Part shown: positions 8,054-18,901 of the stretch, one piece after another
How positions within the stretch are numbered: position 1 is the stretch's first letter
How the letters are laid out: each line of letters begins with the position of its first letter
Assembly (NCBI GenBank): GCA_000149265.1
Contig: CH003228.1
Coordinates: 72,826 to 136,825, forward strand
DNA from: Ciona savignyi
Taxonomy: Eukaryota > Chordata > Ascidiacea > Phlebobranchia > Cionidae
Reading direction: 5' to 3'
DNA: 64,000 nt
Position numbers and translations under genes: made by a program
The notes under the pieces: generated by a model
The model's database searches: none
The model's input: the letters and a program-made list of their open reading frames with translations, nothing else
Told to the model about the DNA's origin: nothing

Positions 8054-11000
8054 ATGGTCGTGAATAGTCTTTCCAGAGCAATCGGTGTACCGGAACCCGC
8101 TATTAAACTTATCATAACCGTCTATTCAGGTAAGGTCTATCGAATAGCAAGCAAACAATAACATTAATAAGAACCTTATAACAAAAACCATACTGATTTA
8201 TCTTTACGAGTTCTATATTTAAGACCCTGATAAGTATTATGAATTCTATAGATAATATAGGATAATATTTTATAGCCAATACTAAGTTCAACAAATAATA
8301 ACACAGTATTTACAGTAATGTACAGCAAAGGATGCAGCGAAAAACCAAAGAGTCTCAAAATCAGCTTCCGTTATTACATAGTGTGTTCATTTAGTTTATA
8401 AATGTAATTTCCTAAGCTTAATAAGTTAGTTGTCTTTGGGCAAAACCAAGGGTTAGTAGCAAAGTTATTATACACAGTAATTAGAAATGATATATAACCA
8501 GTAAACGGCTTTTGTCTTAACGTTAACCCTACATTTCATATGGCCAAAAAAAGGTTTTGTTTATAATTTTTGTGTTACCGGTATGTTATTTAGCCATATT
8601 GTTTATATGCACACTAATACTGGTATATACCTAAGCAATAAATAATGGTGGATCTCATTTGCAGGGTACCCGCTTGCCTTTATCCATCGTTTATTTCCAT
8701 ACAAAGAAAAGTTGTCCTTGCAGTATGCATTCTTCACATTATCAAGCTTGGGGTTTCTTTTCTGGAATTATGGTATTTAATTATGTGCTATTTTTCATCC
8801 CTTAACTTAGTACTAAATTGCTTAAAATATTGGAACTGTTAAATGTGGTTAATTGGTTAACCTTATATGGCATGTTTGTTTTGTATACAGTACTGGTACC
8901 ATAAACAAACACCTTAGTTATATCATGTAGTAATAAGGTAAGTGGTTATAAAATGTGGGTCCTGAGGCAGCATAGTATTTGACATTTGTTTTTACTTTAA
9001 ATCATTTGAATCCAATGGAGCAATTAAATGTTTTTTCCATGCTCTGCATAGGGATATGACGCATACAGATAATTAATCAAGATTGAAATTTTGTCGGAAC
9101 TGAAATACTGTATGATGGTTCTGATGTATGAAATACGCACAGTAATTCTTTATTTATTGGCAGGTTTTGACATTTACCATTCGCTACTATGTTTGTTTGC
9201 ACAATGGTTGATATTCAAAATACTTGGAGCTTCATCTCTGTCTGTTCTTTTTTCATTTGTGTTTCAACTGGTAAGATCGCAATGTTATTAAAGGCAAAAA
9301 TCCTTTAATGACTATACACATAAAATATAAAATAGTTAAGCTATATTTTCTCTTAAGTACCAGTTACCGGTGAAACAGGAAACCGCAACTCCCTTAAACC
9401 AGTAACCAGTCTATTTTAAGTTTACGCTTTAAGTTAAGATAAAGAAACTGTCCTATCCAGTTGAAAGCTATTGTCTACTATTTGAATATGCTTTGAAAAA
9501 TATAGGGTAAAATCGAGATATCCTAGAAAAATTCCTGATACACCTGTAGATAAAAATGTCCACTTTTTCTATATTTTTGATGCAAATGTTTAATATCTGT
9601 GGACTAATAAGGAAAATTCAGGAAATGGTAAAAGGGGCCATATTTTATATTTACAGATGCATCAGGAATTTCCCTACTTAGGTAAAAGTGGCCATTTAAC
9701 GAAATAAAAAAATATACTGGAAAAATATGTTAAATTAAAATAAGCCGAAATACCCACTAAAGACCAAAACAATTTTATTTGCATAAACATATGGGTTATC
9801 ATTATAATGTGTATTAAAAATATTGTTAATTATTATTACATTATTGAAACTTTATTAATTTTATTGCATTTTGGGAAGTTTTTGTTACATTTTTTAATAA
9901 TAAGTACTTAAGGGAAAAAAGTTATAATATTTGCTTATCTAATCTTCTATTTTTTATTGAAGGGTTACCTAATATATGGATATATAATTTTCTCTACATC
10001 TGACTACGATATCAATTGGTGTATGCCACATTGCATTCTTACGTTAAGGATGATTGGTAAGTAAATAAGCTGCCATATACAGTGCTTTTGTTAACGTCTG
10101 TCCAAGTCATTACACGTTGCCAAAGTAAAATTGGTAGCTAGCACCTGCAATGCATTACAGGGCACCAAAAACAGCATATAACTACAACATGCTATACTTG
10201 GTGATGTAATAATTCTAGATATATTAGTAAATTTGCATTAGCATTGGGGACATTTAGTGCAGCAATGTCTTAAATAATACACAACTGGGCCATAGCTGCA
10301 GTAATCAGACTGCAATTTTATTCAGGTTTGGCTTGGGATGTCTATGATGGACATCAAAATCCGGTAAGTTTTGTGTTTTTATCTCTTATATCAGACATTA
10401 ATATGATGGTTTTGATATTTATTTTATAGGAGCATTTAAATGCTGACCAGAAAGAAAGAGGAATAAAAGATATCCCATCACTTATTGAAATATTGGGATT
10501 CAATTACTTTTATGGGGGTTATATTGTTGGTCCACAGGTAAGTTAAAAACATAATACAATTTAAGTAATATATTATTCACGATATTATAGATTTAAACTT
10601 ATACTACTCCTGACTCAAGCTTTATAGTACTATAGCACATGCCCTGCAATTTACATCATTACAGTATTATAGGTTTAAACTTCTATCTAAACCACATCGT
10701 CATACTATAACTCATGACATGTAAACATAAGATTAATGTACTATCTTGTATTCTAATTCTGTTGTAATAATAATGTATATTGGATCACACTGGTTGATGT
10801 TATGGTATATAAAGTATAGTACCAGTATATTTAAAGTCTATAGTCAGTAGCAGTTTATGTATAATTGCCGGTGAATGTAATTTGATGTATTGTGTTATGT
10901 AGATATATTGATGTGTTAAACAATTATATTGACAGTATCCACTTCAATGGTTGCGTTCATTACAACATGGAGAATTGACTGATCAACCTGGAAAGAAACC

Positions 11001-13751
11001 GAACAGGTAATTATCTCAGTTATGATAGGATACTATGGGGAGTTATCACATGGGCAATTATAAAATTACCTTACATCTACCATGGGGTTCCTGGAGCTAT
11101 TGCAGTGCATTGTGTCTAATTAAGATTGTTACTTTAAGTTTCTAGAAGTAATTAAACCACTGGGTTTTTGGAAATGTCTGCAGAGTGACTTGACTAAGGA
11201 CAGAACTGACTATCTAGTGATTAGACATGCAACTTCCCTGACTGAAAGGCAACGAACTAACCCACAGAGCTATTCGATCTGCTATTAAACAACACTAATA
11301 TATATATATATATATATAAATGTATGATTTTTATATATAATATAATGACATAACATATTTTTGTCTGTGTGGCAAACAACACACATTTAATAGCATGATT
11401 ATTTGTGTTTTAACAGCTTGTTCGCTGGGCTTCGTCGTGGCTTGTCTGGGACAATATTGCTTGCTGTCCAGGCCTACATTTCAACTATATTTACTGCTCA
11501 ATATTACACTACACAAGAATTTCAGGTAAAATCATTTTGTTTTCACTTTGGTATTTTGATTAATTTTCATGACAGTATTTATGTTTGAAAAGCACATTTG
11601 TGGTTTTCATTCTAAATTTGCATTTTTTGTAGGCATCATCATTCGTTTACAAAGTGGGCTATATCTCAGTTACTGGTCACATAACACTTCTTCAATACGT
11701 TGCGATATGGATAATCAATGTAAGTCTTTGACAATTGTACCAATTTACTGGCAATCCCTTTGACAGAATGATTTTGTTTGTCATGAATCTTATTGTTATA
11801 ATAACAAATAAAAAAAAATATGTATGGACCAAAAAAGGATGTATAATTTTTGTTTATCTGACGCTTTAAAAAGTAGGTATGAACTCATTTTTCAGTATTT
11901 GTTGGTTCATCTGTCTCTAACTAATATTGAAGCCAGGACAGTGTCAGTTTGCCATATTTTCTCCTATAGTTAACTATTCCTTCACTAGTTCTTTTATCCA
12001 TATGTTTACTGTATTTGTTGCAGGAAGGGTCTTGCATTATATGTGGTCTTGGGTACAAAAAAGACCAAAAGACTGGGAAAATCACTTGGGATGCAGTGGG
12101 AAATGTTAAACTACGACACTTTCTCACAGCAAGAAGCTTCCAGGACATTATTAATAGTTTTAACATAAACACAAATGGTTGGGTTCTCAGGTAGAGTTTA
12201 TTTATTTTTATCGATTTTAAATTTGCATGCTCATTCCAGTTAAAATAACCATTATTGTTATCCTTTAAACCGTGAAATGGATTAATTCTGGGTGCATAAT
12301 CTAGGATTTTAGGACGAGTATAGTCCAGACAAGTTTGTCTTTGTTAACCAATTGGTTGCCTAAGCTATTTAAAGCAGTGTGTTGTATATGATTAAGACAT
12401 TCTTTAGTTTTAATTTACCTTTTTAACTGCTAGCACTGATTATAGTTAATGTTCGTTAAGTGTCTTGTCCGAAGAAATGAACAACTACTCACCAGTTGGT
12501 TTCAACACAACCTTTTAGCTGCCTATAGACTAACATCACTCTTACTGACTGACTAACTGGTCACACAATATAAAATTCTTAGCTTGTTTATAATGTTAAG
12601 TAATGTTTTTTTTAGACTGAATCCTTAACAATGTCAATATTCAGATATGTGTTCAAGCGACTACGATTTGTTGGCGTTCGGTTGGTATCCCATTTATCAG
12701 CATTGTATTTCCTTGCTATTTGGCATGGAATCCACGAGGGCTACTTCACTTGCTTTACATACGAGTGGCTAACTATGACGGTGGAAAAACCGGTAAGTTT
12801 AACAGTGAACAATTTAATTAGCTAATTCTCTTTGGTAGCCTGTTGGACCATTAGCAGAAAAGTGGTGTGATTGAAACAAGCCTCAAGTTCGGAGTTGTAA
12901 TTTGGCAAGGCATGTAGTAGATATTGCATAAAGTGGTTTAAAGGGTTAAACAAAAACTAACAATGACTCCATTGTATACACTGCCCGGGAACCGCATGGG
13001 TAAGGGATATTCTGATGATTCCTATAGTTCTTTTATGTATCCCATACCTGTAAATTATACATGAGTGTCCTTTCCTTTGATGGATTTATAACATTTACAA
13101 ACTTATTAATAAAAATAATTGCATATGTTCGCTTATACATGTATTAAAAATGTTGTACAGCTCTTTGCCCTCCTGCGCCAATCGACAAGAATTCAAAATA
13201 TTAAATCCAGTAAATTCTTCTTCTGGCTTCCTCCTTTGTGTGGGTGGTTGTACCTTCATATTTTGCTTGGTTACTGCGTAATTGATTTTACACTGCTCAA
13301 ATGGAAAGTATATGCACCGGTATGTATGTTTGAAATTCAATTGTCATTGGTTTACACTGCAATTAGCATTTTTCTATTGTAGTTAAGGATTATAATTAGT
13401 AAGATTAACCGACTGTTGCCAACTGCAGTTGAATTAAATGTTTCCTGGGTTGACATTTATATTTATCATACAAAAAAAAAATTAATCAAGAATAATAATT
13501 TCTTAATCAAAGGCTTGGTTATTTCTTTTTCAATCTCATTAGAATGATTTGATTTACTTAATGTTTTTGTTTACACTATCTAACAAATCCATAAATTATG
13601 CCCCAAATTATTGATTTAATAACCAACATGCAATTTCAAGGTCTACAAATCAGTGTACTGTTATGGCCATGTGTTCTTTGGTTCCTTGTTTATCCTGCTG
13701 AAGATCAGATCAATGTTTCAAAAAGACGAAGAACATCCCAAGAAAAGTTGA
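8054..13751 (+). CDS. LPCAT3: Lysophospholipid acyltransferase 5 (LPCAT3/MBOAT5), 13 exons
   Basis: Exons 8054-8129, 8665-8772, 9164-9270, 9963-10056, 10326-10363, 10430-10537, 10936-11006, 11417-11525, 11633-11719, 12024-12190, 12645-12792, 13161-13319 and 13641-13751 join to 460 aa (human about 487). The enzyme is a multipass ER protein that moves polyunsaturated acyl chains from acyl-CoA onto lysophosphatidylcholine in the Lands cycle. Matching blocks include MPHCILTL, YFYGGYIVGPQ, SFNINTNGW and FLAIWHG. The MBOAT catalytic pair is present: Asn about 313 and His about 349, 36 residues apart as in vertebrates. The C-terminus PKKS fits a dilysine ER-retrieval signal. The ATG at 8054 is the first in frame. 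Intron 3 holds a foldback and intron 7 a SINE. Confidence 0.93.
9505..9695. repeat. Foldback element in LPCAT3 intron 3
   Basis: Two arms of about 60 bp (9507-9568 and 9627-9693) are imperfect reverse complements, sharing the AATTCCTGATaCAtCTGTA phrase. The sequence would fold into a hairpin. It is probably a small MITE; no target duplication was identified. Confidence 0.55.
11028..11280 (-). mobile_element. tRNA-derived SINE copy in LPCAT3 intron 7
   Basis: This diverged member of the SINE family is best seen at 41305. Recognisable phrases are GAGCTATTGCAG, ATTAAaCCaCTGGGTT and the tRNA-like end with GAAAGGCaACG. The tRNA-like head is at the right, so the element points to the minus strand. 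An (AT)n run follows at 11300-11320. Confidence 0.6.
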
Positions 13752-14988
13752 ACCCGAAAAATTGCCCAGTTTTATTTGCAGTACTACTGTTTTTGTGGTT
13801 TGGTTATATTTAAGAGTGCATATTTCCATTGTTTTACACCTCTTACGTTTTAGCGCTTACTTAATGGATTCCGTCATTATCTTAGGAACCTTTATCATTA
13901 CGACTTAATATCAAATAATACGCTTACATTGCGTTAAATATATAAAACCGTTGTCAGATGGTTTTATTGTACCTTGTTTATCTTCAAAGGTTAGATGTAA
14001 AGCCCCGATATTTTCGCGTTATTGCATACTCAAGCATGCACCCAGTATCACAATATGTCGTGTGGTGCAAACATAAAAACATTTGATATTTAACTTATTG
14101 CTATTTATATTCGGTTTTAGGTGTAAACTGAATATTATTTGCATTTCTTGTATTTGTCTGCAATCCGAATACAAATTTTATCTTGCATGCATTAAAATCT
14201 AATGGTTTTATTAGAAAAAAAATATTTTATTCCGTAATAATTGGTGTACTGTGGACGTGGTTTTCTCATTTTATTTGTTGTATAGAACTCGTGCAAATAC
14301 GAAATTGTATTGCTGGATAATGTGAAATTGCTAATTTAAATAAACATTAAAATCCATTCTCCTGTGTGTACGAATTTCACCAAGAACAACTATATGAAAA
14401 CAACAGTTACTCCAGAAATAATAAATATATCTATAATAAAATTTCAACACTAAACTGATTTCAAAGCGAATAAAAAATAAAATATATACATAATAAAAGA
14501 TCGACAATAGAATGATAAGAGTTTGATTAGGACCTGCTAAAAGAGAGTAGCATTGGAATGATAATTTAGACAATTATTTCCAAATTATGAAATATTTGTC
14601 CAATTATGACAAACTTCACCCACAAACTTTTTGTAGTTTATGCGTGAAGCCTGAGTGTCTCTACTCTCATAGTACATGGCTCTAGTCATGAACTTTTCAT
14701 TATATTGGAACACATTTAATGGTTGTTATTGACAAAAGTATGGACAAATATTTGACGGGTTCATGAATACCGACAGTGGTATCACGGGACGGTGACCGGA
14801 AGAGGAGTAGTCGACGAATTGTAAAACGTACAGAAGTAACCGCCAGCGTTTATTCCGGCTGTAATATGCAATGTGTACTTCAAATCTGCTGTTTACAAAA
14901 GTTTAAATCTTAACAACTATTTTTTGAAAGTGAACACCATGACATTTTTGTGATACATGAACCCAGGGGTTTTAATCTATGTCGGATA
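13752..14988. other. Intergenic region after LPCAT3
   Basis: AT-rich with no gene seen. An AATAAA lies at 14339-14344, far from the LPCAT3 stop. The phrase AAATATTTGTCCA at about 14589 recurs inverted near 14740-14753, marking a likely 165-bp MITE. Confidence 0.4.
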
Positions 14989-15496
14989 CAGGCCCGGTGC
15001 TAGGAACCGCGGGGCCCAATTAGAAATGTGATGGCGGGGCCCCTACTCTTCATAGCAAAATTTATGGGTGTTTATATATCATAAAATACATACCAGTACA
15101 TACAAACTACAAAAATAGACATTTAATGCTTGCTATAAAACAAATTAAAGGTGATGTGGATGCTTATTTACGATATATTGTTTTACTTCCAAACATATAT
15201 ATATAATTATATATATATGTTTTATTTATATATATATGTTTGGAAGTAAAACAAACAATTGTTTAGCAACCATATTCATTATGACGTAACAGGCAGACAC
15301 AGAAATATGAATTTCACGTAGTTACGATGCATAACAAATTGATATTATGAAAAAGAATATTATTTCACTTTTTATTTTACGTTTCAGTAGTATTTTAAAC
15401 CTCGTAATACAGAAAGACCCCCGCTGGCGCGGGGCCCCTTCAAGGTGCGGGGCCCAATTTGATCTAATCGGTCAAATCGGCCTAAAACCGGCCCTG
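14989..15496. mobile_element. hAT-type MITE with perfect 8-bp target duplication
   Basis: The element begins CAGGCCCGGT and ends with its near-complement ACCGGCCCTG. GTCGGATA flanks it exactly on both sides (14981-14988 and 15497-15504), the 8-bp duplication expected of hAT transposases. GC-rich ends (GGGGCCC blocks) surround an AT-rich centre with a strong hairpin at about 15178-15255, arms carrying TTTTACTTCCAAACATATA. There is no transposase frame, so it is non-autonomous. Confidence 0.88.
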
Positions 15497-15504
15497 GTCG
15501 GATA

Positions 15505-15938
15505 TATGTGGCTTGTTCACTGACACGGCCGATAAGCAAGCGGCTGGTTTGCACCCAGAACGTCCGGGTAAAGATCCCACGAATTAACTTCCCCATGATT
15601 GGTTCATTTAAATCCAGCTAATTGAGGCAATAATCCTGCCTTGGCCAACAACCGTGCAAAAAAGCCAAATGTGTGACTCAAACACTAAAACTTGGCCGGG
15701 ACATCAAACTTAAGCCCTACAAATTTTTAACAGGCCTAGCTTAGAACTCAAGGCTACTATGTGGTCGGTGTTTTTACATTGGTAAAAAACACAAATTAAT
15801 TTATTGCTGACATAAAAAAGAAATTTGATTTGGACAAAATGGCGAATTCACTGCTTGGCGAAATAAAAAGTGGTTAAATTGGATTTGACTGTAAGATGGG
15901 AATAGGATATTCGTAAAGAAAAAAATAGTTGAAAAAAC
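15505..15938. other. 3' flank of the EGF-like membrane protein gene
   Basis: No coding sequence recognised. It includes the minus-strand polyadenylation signal at 15800-15805. Confidence 0.35.
15800..15805 (-). terminator. Polyadenylation signal of the membrane/EGF-like gene
   Basis: AATAAA on the minus strand, about 135 bp beyond the stop at 15939. It supports the gene ending there rather than splicing on to a further exon. Confidence 0.45.
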
Positions 15939-17040
15939 TTAACCTGTAGAAGTGACCTCTCCATCCTGACACACACAATTAAGCTGAGTGTTGTTCATGG
16001 AATATGCGCAAGTGGCTGATGCAGATGGGCAGGGGCTTTGCAGACATCCCACCGGTTCATCCGATGCCGCTGCTGCAACAACTGCCGCCGCTTGAGCAGC
16101 TGCGACGAACAGTTTTATTTTTTGTTGAAATGCGCTGTCTTAAAAGATATTGTTATTATTATATATTGGAGAAGACTTAATATTCTATTACAAAAAGGAT
16201 TCGGCTTTACTTGAATGATTACTTTTCTTTGTACATAGTCTACACTCTACAAGATACAATCGGCATTGCGTTGTGTAAATGTATAATTTTTTGGAAATTA
16301 TTTTTACATTACCTTCCGCCCTTTCAGCAAACACCAATCCCACAACTAGACCAGTTATCAGGGCACCCAGGAGTAACCCCAACAGGAAAGCTAAAATACA
16401 GCACCGAGTGAAAAAACAGCCATGGCAAATGCAGCAGATGCGACTGAGACAACTTCCCGCCACCGCCGACTTGGATGCTATCTCAGCACCGCCGATAATA
16501 GCCATTCCGCCCGATGCTTTTACTGGACTGTCACCATTCGGGAAACCGTTGGCAGCTGCTGCTCTGTTTTCTGTTACAGGCCCAACGACAGCAGTCTATT
16601 AAAATATATGTTAGCAAAACTTACCCAGATAATTTAATAAAAACATGATCGTAAGTCTCTACAATTCAGTTCTCCTTTCCGAAAATGTCAAATTCGAAAA
16701 ATTGAGTTATACTCACAGACTATATATAAAAAGGAAAAAAATGCCTTGAGTTATAGCCCATTTTTAACTGAATATATTTTTTATTCGTATTATTGAGTAG
16801 CCCCGACCTTACATTTTTAATTAAGATTTTAAAATTGATCAATTATTAATGTAAAAAACAACTTGCCTTTTTCTTAAGACCGCCATCCAAATGTCTCTCT
16901 CGTTTGAGGCTGGGTGTTGGGCTTCCAGGTATGTTGCTTGATGGAAATTGGTAAGACTCTGTTCGTATCTGTTCCAAAGATTTCGGTGGAGGTTTATAAA
17001 GTTCCCTTGTTAGTCTGTAGTTTGTTGAGCTGATCGGCAT
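15939..17040 (-). CDS. Unrecognised single-pass membrane protein with incomplete EGF-like C-terminus
   Basis: Exons 17040-16867, 16595-16313 and 16099-15939 join to 205 aa with phase closing at each junction. Intron 1 uses a GC donor (AAG/GCAAGT). Residues 1-90 are polar and Pro/Ser/Lys-rich with no signal peptide. Residues 107-124 carry seven cysteines next to a hydrophobic segment (about 124-147, Leu/Gly/Val), so palmitoylation is conceivable. After an Ala-rich stalk (153-164), cysteines at 171, 176, 183, 194 and 196 match EGF spacing, but the sixth is missing. The layout suggests a type II protein with an extracellular EGF-like end. The last exon ends ACAG/GTTAAG..., which could also be a donor to an unseen exon supplying the sixth cysteine. 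No family recognised. Confidence 0.65.
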
Positions 17041-18901
17041 TTTACAATTATTTTCCCTAGACAAGATATCTGCAGGATAATTTAGGGCGTTTCACACCAG
17101 CAAACCTGATCCGAGAAGTATAAGACTATCGGTTTTCGATATCAATATAATGCGTAATCCCGCCCGTACTTATCGGTTATAAGCCACTTCACGTATTTCT
17201 TCACACGTACACTGACAAAGGTAAAAGAACACAATTTCTCAGCGACTCGGAATCCATTGTCGGCGCAGGTTTATAATCTGGGCCGCATATCGTGGTCAAT
17301 TGTAGTATAACAGCGATTATTTGATCACAAGTGTTGTGTTTTTATGTCATAGAACGACATGGCTACGATTCTTTGTGAGGTCGTCAATGAAAACTATTGA
17401 CGCTTTCATTACCCCCACGATCCAATTTATGACACATATTATCTGTATTTAAAAAATGCTGTCGCGACAAGGTATAACATTCCAATAGTATTCAAATTGT
17501 ATTTGTACGTGTTGTATTGAGAAATGCTGTAAACATTATCTATCTTCACACCCCCAAAGGTACAAAACAAAATGTCCACATAGTATACGAAAAACTGTTT
17601 TGTTATCAAGTTGTCGCAATTTTTCCTCAAGCATTTACATTCTAAATCAAGGGTAGCTTTGATTCTATGACAGTAGTTAATTTACGTCATGGTTACCATA
17701 TTAGAAAGAACAATAATGAAAAAACAGACGTTGCCGTAAAACCTGTATGAAGTTACAATTGATGCTAAAGTATAGGCTACGTCAGAGGTAAAAAAAAGTA
17801 TTAAAAAAGCCTAATTTTTTTTTTTAATTTTTTTTAATGTGTACTGTTTATTGTATTTTTTTAGGTTTGGTGGCCACATATGCTATATTTAATAAATATT
17901 TACTGTTTAGTGGTGCGTTTTTAACTACTTTTCATTTTGCAGTCTTTTTCATGTTCCTGTGTCATGTTTTGTATCACTTGATGTTATATGTATTTGGGCC
18001 AAAAAAGGTCAACAAACCTACAGTATTACAATCGAATGACGCATTTCAATGTCAATACAACGCGAACACCTGTAGTTGGCCAATTTCCCTTGAAATCGTA
18101 AATTTTGACGCTGAATTTTCCCATGACTTTTTGTCCCCGTTCTTTTCAAAATCTGAACATCTTATCTGACTATGCTCATCAGCATAATAAAGCTATGTTC
18201 TGCCTAGGACCACTTGTCAAAGTATTCACATGTTGATTCAAGTATGGTGATATAATCGACTTATTGAAGCAGAAAAAAATAGTGAAGATAGTTGCCATAG
18301 CTGCTTAAGTAGCTTGTTATTCAGCGCCAAATGTTAATCGAAAGTCGCGGAGAAGGCTTTTTTTTATGTCGGTTTCTTTTATGTATAATTATCGACCAGA
18401 CGCTTTGATTAAAAATTCTGAAAATGTGCATTAACTACCCGTGCGATAACGATTACATGGAAATAATTGGACATATTATACATGAATGGCCACATAGGGG
18501 CCTATCTATAATATTTTTAACCTACATGAAGTAAACATTTAAATTCTAAATTAATTTCGATGAAAACATCAATCACAGATACATACAAAAGGCAGGTAGT
18601 TAAAAAAAACTTTTAATCCCACCGTTCGGTCGACACTTATCCCGAACGCTCTTAAAACATCATCCACCAATAATCAGATTACCTTAAGCCGACACTTCAC
18701 GGTTAAGTAGGGCTAACTTTACACTTTCTTATAGATAGATGGGTAGGGTACGATTTGTAGATAAGCATTCTGTGTAATTTTTTTTTATTAACATTTGCGT
18801 GAAAAATGCATCACTGAGTATTGTATCTTACGATGCGATGAGGTTAATGTTAACAATGTGATAAACCGCACTTGCATAGAAAAGAAAGTTTTTCGGAAGA
18901 A
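17041..18901. other. Intergenic region before ELYS
   Basis: No convincing gene. A 110-codon open frame at 17837-18169 is hydrophobic and biased toward Phe/Tyr/Leu, as expected of AT-rich noncoding DNA, and resembles nothing I know. T-rich runs occur near 17815-17836. Confidence 0.35.

Noticed and set aside
15384-15596. 70-codon minus-strand frame
   Set aside because: Lies mainly in the GC-rich end of the hAT MITE and does not continue the EGF-like domain.
17837-18169. 110-codon open frame rich in Phe, Leu and Tyr
   Set aside because: AT-rich chance frame; no splice partners, homologue or domain seen.
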